A stretch of DNA of 64,000 bases from Rhodococcus antarcticus (GCF_026153295.1 NZ_CP110615.1:992001-1056000), one strand, 5' to 3'; shown: positions 1 through 8,497, counted from the first letter of the stretch. Numbers and translations: made by a program. Notes: generated from the letters alone by a model not told the origin.

Positions 1-1326
1 GCCGCGACGCTGCTGGTGGTGGCCGGTGGGGTGCTCTGGGTGTTGAGGGGGTCGTTGCAGTCCTCGGCGGATGCCGCGGCCGGCGTCCGGGTCGACCAGC
101 TTGTCGCCCAGCTGCGCACTAGTGCCCCGGGGTCTCAGGATCCTGGTCTCGTGGCCACCAGCGGGGAGACCTCGGTGGTGCAGATCCTCACTCCTGACGG
201 TGGCGTGCTGCTGGCCTCGCCCGATGCTCCTGGCGTCCCGCTGGCGGGGCCCCTGCCGGACGGGGCGAGCTCCCTGAACGGGTCGGTGGGGGTACCGGGC
301 GCCCAGGGCGGGGTGTTCCGGGTGACCGCGCGTGGGGTCGGCGGCCCGGGCGGTGACCTGACGGCGGTGGTGGGGGTGGACTCCGCCGGGGTCACCGACA
401 CCGTGATGACGGTGGGGGCGGTGCTCGCGGTGGGTCTGCCCGTCGTGGTGGTGGTCGCTGCTGCGCTGACCTACGTGCTGGTCGGGGTCTCGTTGCGGTC
501 GGTGGAGCGGATGCGGGCGCGGGTGGCCGACGTCAGCCCGGCCGAGCTGTCGCTGCGGCTGGCGGTCCCCCGTCCGCGTGACGAGATCTCCCGGCTCGCC
601 ACGACGCTGAACGCGATGCTGGCACGGCTGCAGGCTGGTAACGACGCGCAGCGCCGCTTCGTCGCCGACGCCTCCCACGAGCTGCGCAGCCCGTTGGCGA
701 CGGTCACCGCGGCCCTCGAGCTGGCCCGGGACCGGCCGGGGGTCATCGACCGTGAGCTGGTGGGCGCTCACCTGCTGCCCGAGGCGCAGCGGATGCAGCG
801 CCTGGTGGAGGACCTGTTGTTGCTGGCGAAGGCCGACGAGCAGGGCCTGGCGCTGCGTGTCGCCGATGTCGACGTCGAGGACCTGGTCGGGGTCGAGGCG
901 GCCCGGCTGCGGGCCACCACCACCCTGGCGGTCATGACGCAGGTGCAGGCGGTCAGGGTGCGCGGTGACGAGGGCCAGCTCGCGCGGGTGGTCCGCAACC
1001 TCGCCGACAACGCCGCACGCCACGCTCGCAGCCAGATCGAGCTGTGGTGCCGGATCACCCCGGGTGGGGTGCAGCTGGTTGTCGCCGACGACGGCCCTGG
1101 GATCCCCGCATCCGAGCGTGAGCGGGTCCTGCAACGGTTCGTCCGCCTGGATGAGGGTCGCGCCCGGGCGACGGGTGGTAGCGGTCTCGGTCTGGCCATC
1201 GTCGCGGAGATCGTCGCCGCGCACCACGGCACGATCACCATCGCCGACTCCGAGCTCGGTGGTGCCCGTGTGATGGTGGAGCTGCCCAGTGCTGGGCCGG
1301 GTCAGTCCCCGTCGCGCCAGCGGTAG
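1..1326 (+). CDS. Sensor histidine kinase, 5' end outside window
   Basis: Membrane histidine kinase of a two-component system. The frame is open from base 1 and begins inside the first membrane segment, so the start lies upstream. Then follow an extracytoplasmic sensor of about 110 residues, a second membrane segment (about 412-490), a HAMP linker, the H-box SHELRSP (phospho-accepting His at 676-678), an N-box DNAARHA, a G1 box ADDGPGIP and a G2 box GGSGLGLAIV. All catalytic boxes are intact. The likely partner is the OmpR-type regulator on the opposite strand; the two genes share their last 25 bp (1302-1326), an uncommon layout. The signal sensed cannot be read from the sequence. Confidence 0.93.
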   Translation, partial: AATLLVVAGGVLWVLRGSLQSSADAAAGVRVDQLVAQLRTSAPGSQDPGLVATSGETSVVQILTPDGGVLLASPDAPGVPLAGPLPDGASSLNGSVGVPGAQGGVFRVTARGVGGPGGDLTAVVGVDSAGVTDTVMTVGAVLAVGLPVVVVVAAALTYVLVGVSLRSVERMRARVADVSPAELSLRLAVPRPRDEISRLATTLNAMLARLQAGNDAQRRFVADASHELRSPLATVTAALELARDRPGVIDRELVGAHLLPEAQRMQRLVEDLLLLAKADEQGLALRVADVDVEDLVGVEAARLRATTTLAVMTQVQAVRVRGDEGQLARVVRNLADNAARHARSQIELWCRITPGGVQLVVADDGPGIPASERERVLQRFVRLDEGRARATGGSGLGLAIVAEIVAAHHGTITIADSELGGARVMVELPSAGPGQSPSRQR

Positions 1327-1964
1327 CCGCGGCCCCGGAGGGTCTCGATGGTGGTGGCCCCGAACTTGCGGCGCAGGTACCCGACGTAGACCTCGACGAT
1401 GTTGTCGTCCCCGTCGTAGTGGGTGTCCCACACCCCGGCGAGGATCTCCGCCTTGCTGACCACGATCCCCTGGTGGCGGAGCATGAACTCGAGAAGGCCG
1501 TACTCGCGCCGGGTCATCTCCACCTCGACGCCACCCTGGTGGACCCGCCGACGGGCGGGGTCGAGGGTGATGTCGCCGGAGGTGAGCACGACAGGGCGGG
1601 TCGGGGCGCCACGGCGCTGCAGGGCGCGCAGCCGGGCCACCAGGACGGCGAAGCTGAACGGCTTGATGAGGTAGTCGTCGGCGCCCAGGTCGAAGGCGTC
1701 GGTCTGGTCGAACTCACCGTCCTTGGCGGTGAGCATGAGCACCGGGGTCCACACCTGCCGTCGGCGCAGCCCCTTCAGGACGTCGTAGCCGTTGAGGCGG
1801 GGAAGCATGATGTCCAGGACGATCACGTCGTAGGGGTGGTCGCTGCCCAGGCGCAGCCCCTGCTCCCCGTCGGTCGCGACCTCGACCACCCACCCCTCCG
1901 CGTCGAGTCCACGGCGGATCGTCTCGGCGAGGCTCACCTCGTCCTCGACCAGCAACACCCTCAC
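1302..1964 (-). CDS. OmpR/PhoB-type response regulator
   Basis: DNA-binding response regulator of 220 residues. The receiver domain starts VRVLLVEDE with acidic residues E7, D8, the phospho-acceptor D51 in VLDIMLP, Thr in MLTAK and Lys in LIKPFS. A C-terminal winged helix (EMTRREYGLLEFML to TLRGRGYRW) is of the PhoB type. I chose the GTG at 1964 because it overlaps the stop of the upstream YggT gene by 4 bp (GTGA) and begins exactly at the receiver fold; the frame is open further upstream but that part is not regulator-like. The gene is convergent with the kinase. Repeats upstream of the operon suggest autoregulation. Confidence 0.93.
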   Translation of the reverse strand: MRVLLVEDEVSLAETIRRGLDAEGWVVEVATDGEQGLRLGSDHPYDVIVLDIMLPRLNGYDVLKGLRRRQVWTPVLMLTAKDGEFDQTDAFDLGADDYLIKPFSFAVLVARLRALQRRGAPTRPVVLTSGDITLDPARRRVHQGGVEVEMTRREYGLLEFMLRHQGIVVSKAEILAGVWDTHYDGDDNIVEVYVGYLRRKFGATTIETLRGRGYRWRDGD

Positions 1965-2236
1965 CGGCCGAGAAGGGCACGCAGAACCACGATGCCCAGG
2001 AAGATCACCAGGATGGACAGGTCGATCGCGACCGGACCGACCCGCACGGGGGGCAGCCGGCGGCGCAACGGGGCCAGGACAGGCTCCGTCACCCGGTGCA
2101 GCGAAGCCTGGGTGCGGGCCACCGGCTGCTGTGCACCCGAACCGACCGGGACCACGGACATCGCGAAGTCCACGAGCACGCGGGCCACCAGGACGAACCA
2201 CGCGACGGTCAGCAGGAACAGCAACACAGCGATCAT
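1961..2236 (-). CDS. YggT family membrane protein
   Basis: Small integral membrane protein of 91 residues with two hydrophobic segments (MIAVLLFLLTVAWFVLVARV and a C-terminal IDLSILVIFLGIVVLRALL) around a basic loop, which is the YggT/Ycf19 layout. The ATG at 2236 is preceded by AGGAGGA at 2244-2250, so the longer upstream frame is rejected. It is the first gene of a two-gene operon with the response regulator (GTGA overlap). YggT proteins are linked to membrane and division functions in other bacteria; a link to this signalling system is inference from the coupling alone. Confidence 0.85.
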   Translation of the reverse strand: MIAVLLFLLTVAWFVLVARVLVDFAMSVVPVGSGAQQPVARTQASLHRVTEPVLAPLRRRLPPVRVGPVAIDLSILVIFLGIVVLRALLGR

Positions 2237-2279
2237 GGGGGAGTCCTCCTCTAGGCGTGCCCTCATGGTGCCGACGCGC

Positions 2280-2297
2280 CGCTGAAGCCACGCTGAA
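2280..2297 (-). promoter_or_regulatory. Direct repeat, candidate OmpR-type regulator box
   Basis: On the minus strand TTCAGCG occurs twice with 4 bp between, an 11-bp period, about 45-60 bp upstream of the YggT-regulator start. Heptamers in an 11-bp direct repeat are the usual binding site of OmpR/PhoP-type dimers. Autoregulation by the downstream regulator is an inference. Confidence 0.45.
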
Positions 2298-2340
2298 CGC
2301 GGCGGGTTCATCACCACCTACCCCACAGGTCCCCCGTCCT

Positions 2341-2487
2341 GTGTGGGCCTGGAGCGACAACGCCTACGAGCAGCTCGACAACGGCACCACAGGAAACCCG
2401 ATCACCCCGGTCCAGGTCAGTGGGCTCACCGGGGTCACAGCTACCGCCGCTCATGGGATCGACGCCCATGCCATCGCCCGGCCGTGA
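2341..2487 (+). pseudogene. Remnant of an RCC1-repeat protein
   Basis: A 48-codon open stretch reads VWAWSDNAYEQLDNGTT, then PVQVSGLTGVTA, and ends in TGA. This matches one blade of RCC1-type beta-propeller repeats (consensus like VWAWGxNxxGQLGxGT...PVQVSGLTGVxAIAAG). Several hallmark glycines are replaced (WSDN, EQLDN), there is only one repeat and no start or ribosome binding site. I read it as the decayed end of a lost gene. It lies between the YggT-regulator promoter and the protease gene. Confidence 0.6.
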
Positions 2488-2657
2488 CCCTCTGAGCGAC
2501 GTGGGTGGCCCCCAGCCAAGCCGCTGGCGGCCGGCGCGGAGATGTTGGGACTGTGTGACCTGTCCAGCGTGGTGCAGCGTCTCGTTGCGCGCATCCACGT
2601 GCACCGCTCGCACCGGGGGTTAGCATCACTTTCCCCGGTGGGTACGGAGGAGCGACG

Positions 2658-3446
2658 ATGAGGCGTCTTCGGGTTGTCAGCGCGGTGGCCACGGCCTTGG
2701 TGGGGATCCTCATCGGCAGTGTGGTGAGTGCAGGCCCGGCGTTCGCGCTGGCGAATGGCACAGCAGCGACAGCGGGGCAGTTCGCGTTCGCGGTCAAGCT
2801 GGTGATGACCAACGTTCCCGCCAGCACCGGGGGTTCCTACACCAGTGGGTGCTCCGGTGCGCTGATCTCCCCGACATGGGTGATCACCGCCGGGCACTGC
2901 TTCCACGACGTGAACCGCAACCCGGTCAGCGGTGCGGTGCCGTACCCGACGACCGCGACGTTCAACACCGTCACCACCAACCCGACCCCGGCCACCGCGG
3001 TCACCTTCAGCATCGACACAGTCCAGCAGTCGCCCACCGCCGACATCGCCCTCGCCCACCTCAGCGGTGCGAGTGCGACCACCAACACGGTGGCACCGCT
3101 GCACCTGGCGACCACCCGGCCCAGCAGGGGCACGATCGTGACGATGGCCGGGTGGGGTGCCACCCAGGACGTGAACCCCACCCCCTCGAACCAGCTGTAC
3201 TGGGGTCGGATGAAGATCACCGGCTACTCCTCGACGACGGTGAACGTCGTCGGATACTCCCCGTCCAAGAACACCAGTGCCTGCCTGTACGACTCCGGTG
3301 CGCCGTACTTCACCACCGGGACCACCCCGCTGCTGGTGTCCACCGAGTCCGACGGGCCCAGCTGCCCGCACACCTCGGCCGAGACCACTGCGCGGGTGGA
3401 CAACCAGCTGACCTTCATCCGCAGCTGGGTACCTGACCTGCCCTGA
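2658..3446 (+). CDS. Secreted trypsin-like serine protease
   Basis: S1-family endopeptidase of 262 residues with an N-terminal signal peptide (MRRLRV followed by a hydrophobic core ending near AFA, residues 28-30). The mature part starts close to the signal peptide without a long propeptide. The triad is visible: His80 in VITAGHC, Asp129 in TADIALAHL and Ser213 in YDSGAPY. The usual GDSGGP is YDSGAP here, so the oxyanion region is altered but Ser is kept. Cys65/Cys81 could form the usual disulfide. The ATG has GGAGGAG 5 bp upstream and a TAGCAT -10-like box at 2621-2626. The gene stands alone. Confidence 0.9.
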   Translation: MRRLRVVSAVATALVGILIGSVVSAGPAFALANGTAATAGQFAFAVKLVMTNVPASTGGSYTSGCSGALISPTWVITAGHCFHDVNRNPVSGAVPYPTTATFNTVTTNPTPATAVTFSIDTVQQSPTADIALAHLSGASATTNTVAPLHLATTRPSRGTIVTMAGWGATQDVNPTPSNQLYWGRMKITGYSSTTVNVVGYSPSKNTSACLYDSGAPYFTTGTTPLLVSTESDGPSCPHTSAETTARVDNQLTFIRSWVPDLP

Positions 3447-3621
3447 ACCGGTCACGACCGGCTCCTGGGGCCCGGGCGCACTCGTGGATGCGGCGCCCGC
3501 CACCGGCGTGCGGGGTGCCACCACCCCGACTCGAGACCCCTGCGAAGACGGTGCACAACCCTTCGGTGTTGAACCGCTGGACAGGGGCCCGCCGGTGGCG
3601 GTGTGGTTGGTCCGGGCGTCG

Positions 3622-4893
3622 TTACTGCTGGTCGCTCTGGGGCGGGGCCCACGCGAGGAGACGCACGGCGGTGGCCAGCACTGATGCGCCCTGGGCGCAG
3701 TCGTGGGGGGTGCTGTACTCGGCGGGGCTGTGCGATCTGCCGTCCACGCTGGGCACGAACAGCATCGCTGCCTTGACGTGGGTGCCCATGGTCTGGCTGT
3801 CGTGTCCGGCGCCGCTGGGCAGCTCACGCCAGGTCAGCCCGCACGTGTCCGCAGCCTGCTGGAGCACTGCGCGCAGGCCGGCGTCGAGGGTGTGTGGTGG
3901 CGTCTTCTTCACCACCTGGAGGTCGACCTGAACCCCGCGGTCGGTGGCGACGGCCGCGCACTGCTCACGCATCGCCGCCACCATCTGGTCGAGGACGTCC
4001 AGCTCCGGGTGTCGCACGTCGATGGTGAACTCGACCCGCCCCGGCACGATGTTCGCGCCACCGGGGTGAACGCGTACCACTCCTGTCGTTGCGACTGCCG
4101 GGTGTCCCTCGGCGAGCGCCACGCCTTCCACCGCGGTGATCATCCGCGCCGCGGCCTGCAGCGCGTCCTGGCGGTTGGTCATCGCGGTGGCGCCGGCATG
4201 GTCGGTTCGGCCGTCGACGACCACCTCGAGCCACATGAACCCGGTGATGACGTCGACCACGCCGACGTCGATGGCAGCGTCGACGAGCGTGCGGCCCTGC
4301 TCGATGTGCAGCTCGAGGAAGGTGTCGATGTCGTCACGGCGGGCGTCGCTGAAGCGGGCTGGATCCAGTCCGACCGACCGGGCGGCCTCGGCCAGCGTGA
4401 CGCCGTCGGGGTCCACCAGGAGCTCTGGTTCGTTCTCGGCGACGAGCCCGAGGATGGACCGGGTGCCGAAGTAGTTCGCGTGGAAGCGGCTGCTCTCCTC
4501 CTCGCACAACGAGACCACCTCGACCGTGCGCCGTGGAGTACCGCCGGCTGCGGCGCACGCCTCGAGGGCGACGATCGCCGACAGCACGCCCAGCGCCCCG
4601 TCGTAGGCGCCGCCGTGCACCACGGTGTCGATGTGCGACCCGGTCAGCAGGACAGGTCCGGCGGTGTCGCCGGCGAGTCGCCCGAACACGTTGCCGACAG
4701 CGTCCTCGCGCACGCTCAGGCCAGCGTCGCTCATCATGGTGGCCACCATGTCCTGGGCCTCACGCCAGGGCGGTGAGTACAGCGGTCGGATGATTCCCCC
4801 GCTGCTCTGCGCGCCTACCCGACCGAGCTGCTCGACGAGCGAGGTCAGCCGCGCTTCGTCGACACGGACCCCAGCAGCGGGCCTGTCGTTCAT
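3622..4893 (-). CDS. M20 hydantoinase/carbamoylase family amidohydrolase
   Basis: Zinc amidohydrolase of 423 residues that splits N-carbamoyl amino acids, ureidopropionate or allantoate; the exact substrate is not readable. Metal ligands are visible: His87 in TGSHIDT, Asp98 in GAYDGALG, the EEE at 131-133 before SSRF, His196 in ELHIEQG and a late His in RSHSPAEYS. The dimerisation domain (GRTDHAG to FTIDVRHPE) is complete. The ATG at 4893 overlaps the symporter stop (ATGA), so the longer upstream frame is rejected. Together with the upstream transporter genes it suggests uptake followed by hydrolysis of a ureido or amide nitrogen source. Confidence 0.88.
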   Translation of the reverse strand: MNDRPAAGVRVDEARLTSLVEQLGRVGAQSSGGIIRPLYSPPWREAQDMVATMMSDAGLSVREDAVGNVFGRLAGDTAGPVLLTGSHIDTVVHGGAYDGALGVLSAIVALEACAAAGGTPRRTVEVVSLCEEESSRFHANYFGTRSILGLVAENEPELLVDPDGVTLAEAARSVGLDPARFSDARRDDIDTFLELHIEQGRTLVDAAIDVGVVDVITGFMWLEVVVDGRTDHAGATAMTNRQDALQAAARMITAVEGVALAEGHPAVATTGVVRVHPGGANIVPGRVEFTIDVRHPELDVLDQMVAAMREQCAAVATDRGVQVDLQVVKKTPPHTLDAGLRAVLQQAADTCGLTWRELPSGAGHDSQTMGTHVKAAMLFVPSVDGRSHSPAEYSTPHDCAQGASVLATAVRLLAWAPPQSDQQ

Positions 4894-6389
4894 CGGGTGC
4901 CGCCACGGACAGGTTCGAGGCTCGGGTTGCTGGGTGCGGCCGACCTGCGCGCACCCTTGGTGAACGTCGAGACGACGGCGAGGGCAACCACGTTCGCCAC
5001 GAGGGCGATGATGCCGACGTTGAGGGTCGCCGCCCATTGAGGCAGGAAGGGCAGCAGGCTCCCGACGGACCGCTTGGCGATGATGACGTAGCTGACGACT
5101 GCAACCCCGACGACCATCCCTGCTGCGGCACCCCAGGTGGTGACCGGGTTGCGCGGCAGCAGGCTCGCGATCAGCGCGGGGAACAGCTGGGTGACGAAGG
5201 CGTAGCCCAGCAGGAGCAGGGCGACGATGGTGCTTCCCCCGCCGAAGGTGAGCAGCAGCGTGATCGCCGCGAGCACCGGGACGAGCAGCTGTGCCAGCCG
5301 CAGCACCGTCTTCGGTGACGTGCCCGGTCGTAGCTCGGCGTACACGTTCTTGGCCAGCATCGTCGCCGATGTGGTCAGCAGCATCGAGCCTGGGACCAGC
5401 GCGGTGAGCATCCCGGTCACACCGATCAGCCCGACGAACCACGGCGCGAACGTGTCCCTCGACAACCGCAGCAGCGCCAGGTCGGAGTCGGTGCCCTTGA
5501 GCCCGGGAACCTTGAGCACGGCGGCGAATCCGACGAAGAAGATGAACAACAGCACCAGCTGGTAGAGCGGGAAGATCACCGCGTTGCGTCGGAGCACCCG
5601 CTCATGCTTGGCCGAGAAGGTCGCGCCGAAAAAGTGCGGCCACATGTAGAAGCCGAGCGAGGTCAGCAGCACGGTGCTGATGAACCAGGAGACGCCGAGC
5701 TTGGGGGTGTGCAGGGTCAGGAACCCCGGGTCCATCTCCTGCACGGAACGGAACATCGGGGTGATGCCGCCGTAGTAGTGCCAGGGAAGGTAGATCCCCA
5801 GGAAGATCGCCACGGCGAGGATGAGGATGTCCTTCAGGACGGCGGTCCACGCGGCACCGTGGATCCCGGAGACCATGACGTAGGCCGTGAGGACAACCGT
5901 GCCGATGATGATGGCCGTGGTCTGCGACACCGCGCCGTAGGACGTCTCGGCGACGATGATCGCCATGCCCTTCAGCTGCAGGATGAGGTAGGGAACCATG
6001 GCGACCACCCCGATGAGGGAGACCAGGATGCCGAGGTTGCGGCTGTTGTACTTGCGGGTGAAGAAGTCGGCCTGCGAGACCAGCTTCTCGCGCTGGGCGT
6101 AGCGCCAGATCGCCGGCAACAGCCAGTAGGACATCACGTACGCGAGGCAGCCGTAGGCGAGGATGTAGAGCGCGGGACCGCCGTTGGCGTAGGAGAAGCC
6201 GCTGCCACCGAGGAAGGTGAAGGTCGTGTAGATCTCCCCGGCCAGCAGCAGGAAGACGAAGACCACCCCGAAGGAACGCCCGCCCACGGACCACTCCTCG
6301 AGGTTCATCTCGCGCCCGCGGCGGGCGCGAAGGCCCAGCGCGAGGGCGACGACCAGGCCGGCGCCGAGGACGACGAGTGCGACGTTCAT
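4890..6389 (-). CDS. Sodium:solute symporter (SSS family)
   Basis: Polytopic membrane protein of 499 residues with about 13 hydrophobic segments, starting MNVALVVLGAGLVVALALG and carrying GGRSFG, LAGEIYTTFTFLGGSGF and a late TALVPGSMLLTTSATM typical of the SSS family (PutP/PanF type). It probably drives Na+-coupled uptake of the compound handled by the downstream M20 amidohydrolase. It overlaps both neighbours by 4 bp (ATGA at 6386-6389 and 4890-4893), so the three genes form one translationally coupled operon. Substrate unknown. Confidence 0.9.
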   Translation of the reverse strand: MNVALVVLGAGLVVALALGLRARRGREMNLEEWSVGGRSFGVVFVFLLLAGEIYTTFTFLGGSGFSYANGGPALYILAYGCLAYVMSYWLLPAIWRYAQREKLVSQADFFTRKYNSRNLGILVSLIGVVAMVPYLILQLKGMAIIVAETSYGAVSQTTAIIIGTVVLTAYVMVSGIHGAAWTAVLKDILILAVAIFLGIYLPWHYYGGITPMFRSVQEMDPGFLTLHTPKLGVSWFISTVLLTSLGFYMWPHFFGATFSAKHERVLRRNAVIFPLYQLVLLFIFFVGFAAVLKVPGLKGTDSDLALLRLSRDTFAPWFVGLIGVTGMLTALVPGSMLLTTSATMLAKNVYAELRPGTSPKTVLRLAQLLVPVLAAITLLLTFGGGSTIVALLLLGYAFVTQLFPALIASLLPRNPVTTWGAAAGMVVGVAVVSYVIIAKRSVGSLLPFLPQWAATLNVGIIALVANVVALAVVSTFTKGARRSAAPSNPSLEPVRGGTR

Positions 6390-6664
6390 GAGGTGGCCAC
6401 CTCGTCGTCGGGGAGCTGCGGCCCACGATTCGCGGGGTCGAGGGCGTAGACGATGGCCAGCAGCCCGCTGGTCGCGACCACCCACAGCACTATCCACGCC
6501 ATCAGGAAGGGCAACCCGAGCACGTACGGCTCCGTCCGGTTCGCGAAGCCCGCACCACCAAGGATGCCGAGGAACGGCAAGCTGGCGAGTCCCACCCTCA
6601 ACAGTCGGGTTCGATCCGGCGGCGACTCGACCGCAGACGCGCCACGTTCCACCGAATCCGTCAT
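6386..6664 (-). CDS. DUF3311 small membrane protein
   Basis: Protein of 92 residues with two membrane segments (LRVGLASLPFLGILGG and FLMAWIVLWVVATSGLLAIV) and the FANRTEPYVLGLPFLM segment typical of DUF3311. Such small proteins commonly sit directly upstream of SSS symporters, like YhdT beside PanF in E. coli, and may be an accessory subunit. The ATG at 6664 is preferred over the one at 6676 because GGAGG lies 5 bp upstream of it. First gene of the operon. Confidence 0.82.
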   Translation of the reverse strand: MTDSVERGASAVESPPDRTRLLRVGLASLPFLGILGGAGFANRTEPYVLGLPFLMAWIVLWVVATSGLLAIVYALDPANRGPQLPDDEVATS

Positions 6665-6684
6665 CGAGACCTCCATGTTTCGTG

Positions 6685-6694
6685 TCGGTACCGA
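6685..6694. promoter_or_regulatory. Palindrome TCGGTACCGA, candidate operator
   Basis: A perfect 10-bp palindrome lies between the operon promoter and the DUF3311 start, where a repressor would block transcription. No regulator gene is adjacent. Confidence 0.35.
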
Positions 6695-6708
6695 ACGAGC
6701 TGCACACA

Positions 6709-6737
6709 CTGCATTCCCCTCGGCACCACTGTGTCAA
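6709..6737 (-). promoter_or_regulatory. Promoter of DUF3311-symporter-amidohydrolase operon
   Basis: On the minus strand a perfect TTGACA (6737-6732) is followed after 17 bp by ATGCAG (6714-6709), about 45 bp before the operon start. The -35 is consensus; the -10 is weak, which suits an activated or repressed promoter. Confidence 0.45.
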
Positions 6738-7210
6738 GACCGAGCACAGAATTGCCTGCGAGGCCCGGCCGGTCAGGGCCCGTTGTGGAACGTCGACGTG
6801 GGGTCCGGGCGTTGTCGCTGCGCCCGGGGGACACCTTGGGACCGGTTGGAGTGCACCTGTTGCGGGTCGGTGGCCTACCCGGCCCGCCGCTGGCTGGTCA
6901 CCGCGGGGTGGAGCACGGCCCCGGAGCTGGTCCCCGCGGAACGTGAGCTCTACGCGGTCAGGGCGGTGGCCACGGGTGTGCCCCTGCCGGCAGGCGAGGC
7001 GGCGACGACCGTGAGCTCGAGGACGATGTACAGGACGGACCGACCATCGGGATCCTGGTCGCCCGCCACCGGTGTCGATGTCCTCCTCCAGCGCCCCAAC
7101 GGCAAGGTGGCGCCGGTACCCCCGGGGTGGGGACACCTACCGGACGCCGCCGCCCTGCCTGGCGAGGTCCGGTAGGCGTTGCCGTGGCGCCGTGTGTCGG
7201 GTGGGTGGTG
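6738..7210. other. No recognisable gene; possible decayed coding stretch
   Basis: About 470 bp between divergent-free neighbours. The plus frame from about 6850 to 7175 (including PELVPAERELYAVRAVAT) has strong G/C third positions like real genes here, but has no convincing start or ribosome binding site and matches no family I know. It may be the end of a decayed gene. Confidence 0.25.
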
Positions 7211-8497
7211 TCAGCTGGAGGTGGCGACGGGATCGAGGTGGTGTTGGCGGATGCGGCGCAGGGTGAGGGTGGCGCCCAAGCCGGTGGCGGTAGCGCCTGC
7301 GGTGGCGATGGTCAGGCTGGGGGTGAGGTGCTCGGTGAGGAGCCCGGCGGTGAGCAGGCCGAGGCCTTGGGCGGCGAGGAGACCGGCGGAGGCGAGGGCG
7401 ATGCCTTGGCCGCGGAGCTGTGCGGGGATGAGGTCGACGAACTCGGTGACGACCTGGATCTGGTAGCCGGTGAACGCGCCGGCAGCGGCGAACAGGCCAC
7501 AGACCAGCACGAGTCCGGGGCGGGTGGCGCAGAGAATGAGGGGGATTCCGGTGGCGGTGGCGAAGGGTCCGAGGAGACGGGCGCGGGTGGGAGTGGTGAG
7601 CAGGCGGGTGTAGGCGAGGGTGCCGAGCAGGACCCCGGTGGGTCCGGCGGCCAGCAGGACCCCCACCGCGGTGGGTCCGGCGTTCAGCTCGGCGGCATAC
7701 GGCGCGGCGAGGCCTTCGGGGACCACGATGAGACCGAGGATCCAGGAGAAGCACAGCAACAGGCGCAGCTGGTGGTCCCCGAGCACCGCGCGGGCCCCGC
7801 CCAGCCACCCCGCCGGTGGGGACACCGCGACCGTCCGGGGTGCGGTGGCACCGGTCTGCACGACGTCGGTGCGACCAGCGGGTGCGGTTCGGATGGGGGT
7901 GGGTCGTGGGTGCAGGTAGGTGCGGATGACCAGGGCGGACACCGCGAAGGTGGCGGCGTTGACGGCGAGGGCAGTGTGGGCGCCGAGGACGGCGACACCG
8001 AGGCCTCCGGCGGCGAACCCGATGAGCTGGGCGGACTGGTTGGTGGCCGAGCGGAGACCGAGCCCGACGGGGTAGTCGGGGCTGGGGAGGATGTCGGCGA
8101 TGAGGGCGGCCTCAGCGGCACCCCAGGGTGCGCCGACGGTCACCGCGACGACGAGCAACGCGGCGAGCGCCCACAGGGGTAGTGCTGGGATGGCCATCGC
8201 GGCGAGCAGCCCTGCTCGGATGAGGTCACCGACGACCAGCACGGACCGCCGGGGAAGCCGGTCGGTGAGGGGCCCGAGGAGGATGTTGCCGGCGACGGCG
8301 GGCAAGAACGTGAGGGCGTAGACGGTGGCGGTGGCGAACCCGGAACGGGTGCGGTCGAAGACCAGCACCGCGAGGGCGACCCGGGCGATCTGGTCGCCGA
8401 GCAGCGACTGGATGCTGACCAGCCACAGCACCCGGAACTCCCGCACGGCGAGCACGTGCCGGAAACCGGGCTCTGGCACCCCGATGGGCGGGGTCAT
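7211..8497 (-). CDS. MFS transporter
   Basis: Major facilitator protein of 428 residues with about 12 hydrophobic segments. The N-terminal half contains LLGDQIARVALAVLVF and the loop LLGPLTDRLPRRSVLVVGDLIRAG, which matches the MFS motif A (G-x-D-R-x-G-R-R); a similar LPxxLRGQGIAL loop is in the second half. It resembles drug or macrolide-efflux type MFS proteins, but the substrate is unknown. It starts at an ATG overlapping the stop of the upstream diguanylate cyclase (ATGA), so the two are co-translated. Confidence 0.88.
   Translation of the reverse strand: MTPPIGVPEPGFRHVLAVREFRVLWLVSIQSLLGDQIARVALAVLVFDRTRSGFATATVYALTFLPAVAGNILLGPLTDRLPRRSVLVVGDLIRAGLLAAMAIPALPLWALAALLVVAVTVGAPWGAAEAALIADILPSPDYPVGLGLRSATNQSAQLIGFAAGGLGVAVLGAHTALAVNAATFAVSALVIRTYLHPRPTPIRTAPAGRTDVVQTGATAPRTVAVSPPAGWLGGARAVLGDHQLRLLLCFSWILGLIVVPEGLAAPYAAELNAGPTAVGVLLAAGPTGVLLGTLAYTRLLTTPTRARLLGPFATATGIPLILCATRPGLVLVCGLFAAAGAFTGYQIQVVTEFVDLIPAQLRGQGIALASAGLLAAQGLGLLTAGLLTEHLTPSLTIATAGATATGLGATLTLRRIRQHHLDPVATSS

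Noticed and set aside
6605-6620. tRNA-like GGTTCGATCC motif
   Set aside because: It lies inside the DUF3311 coding region and no cloverleaf arms surround it.
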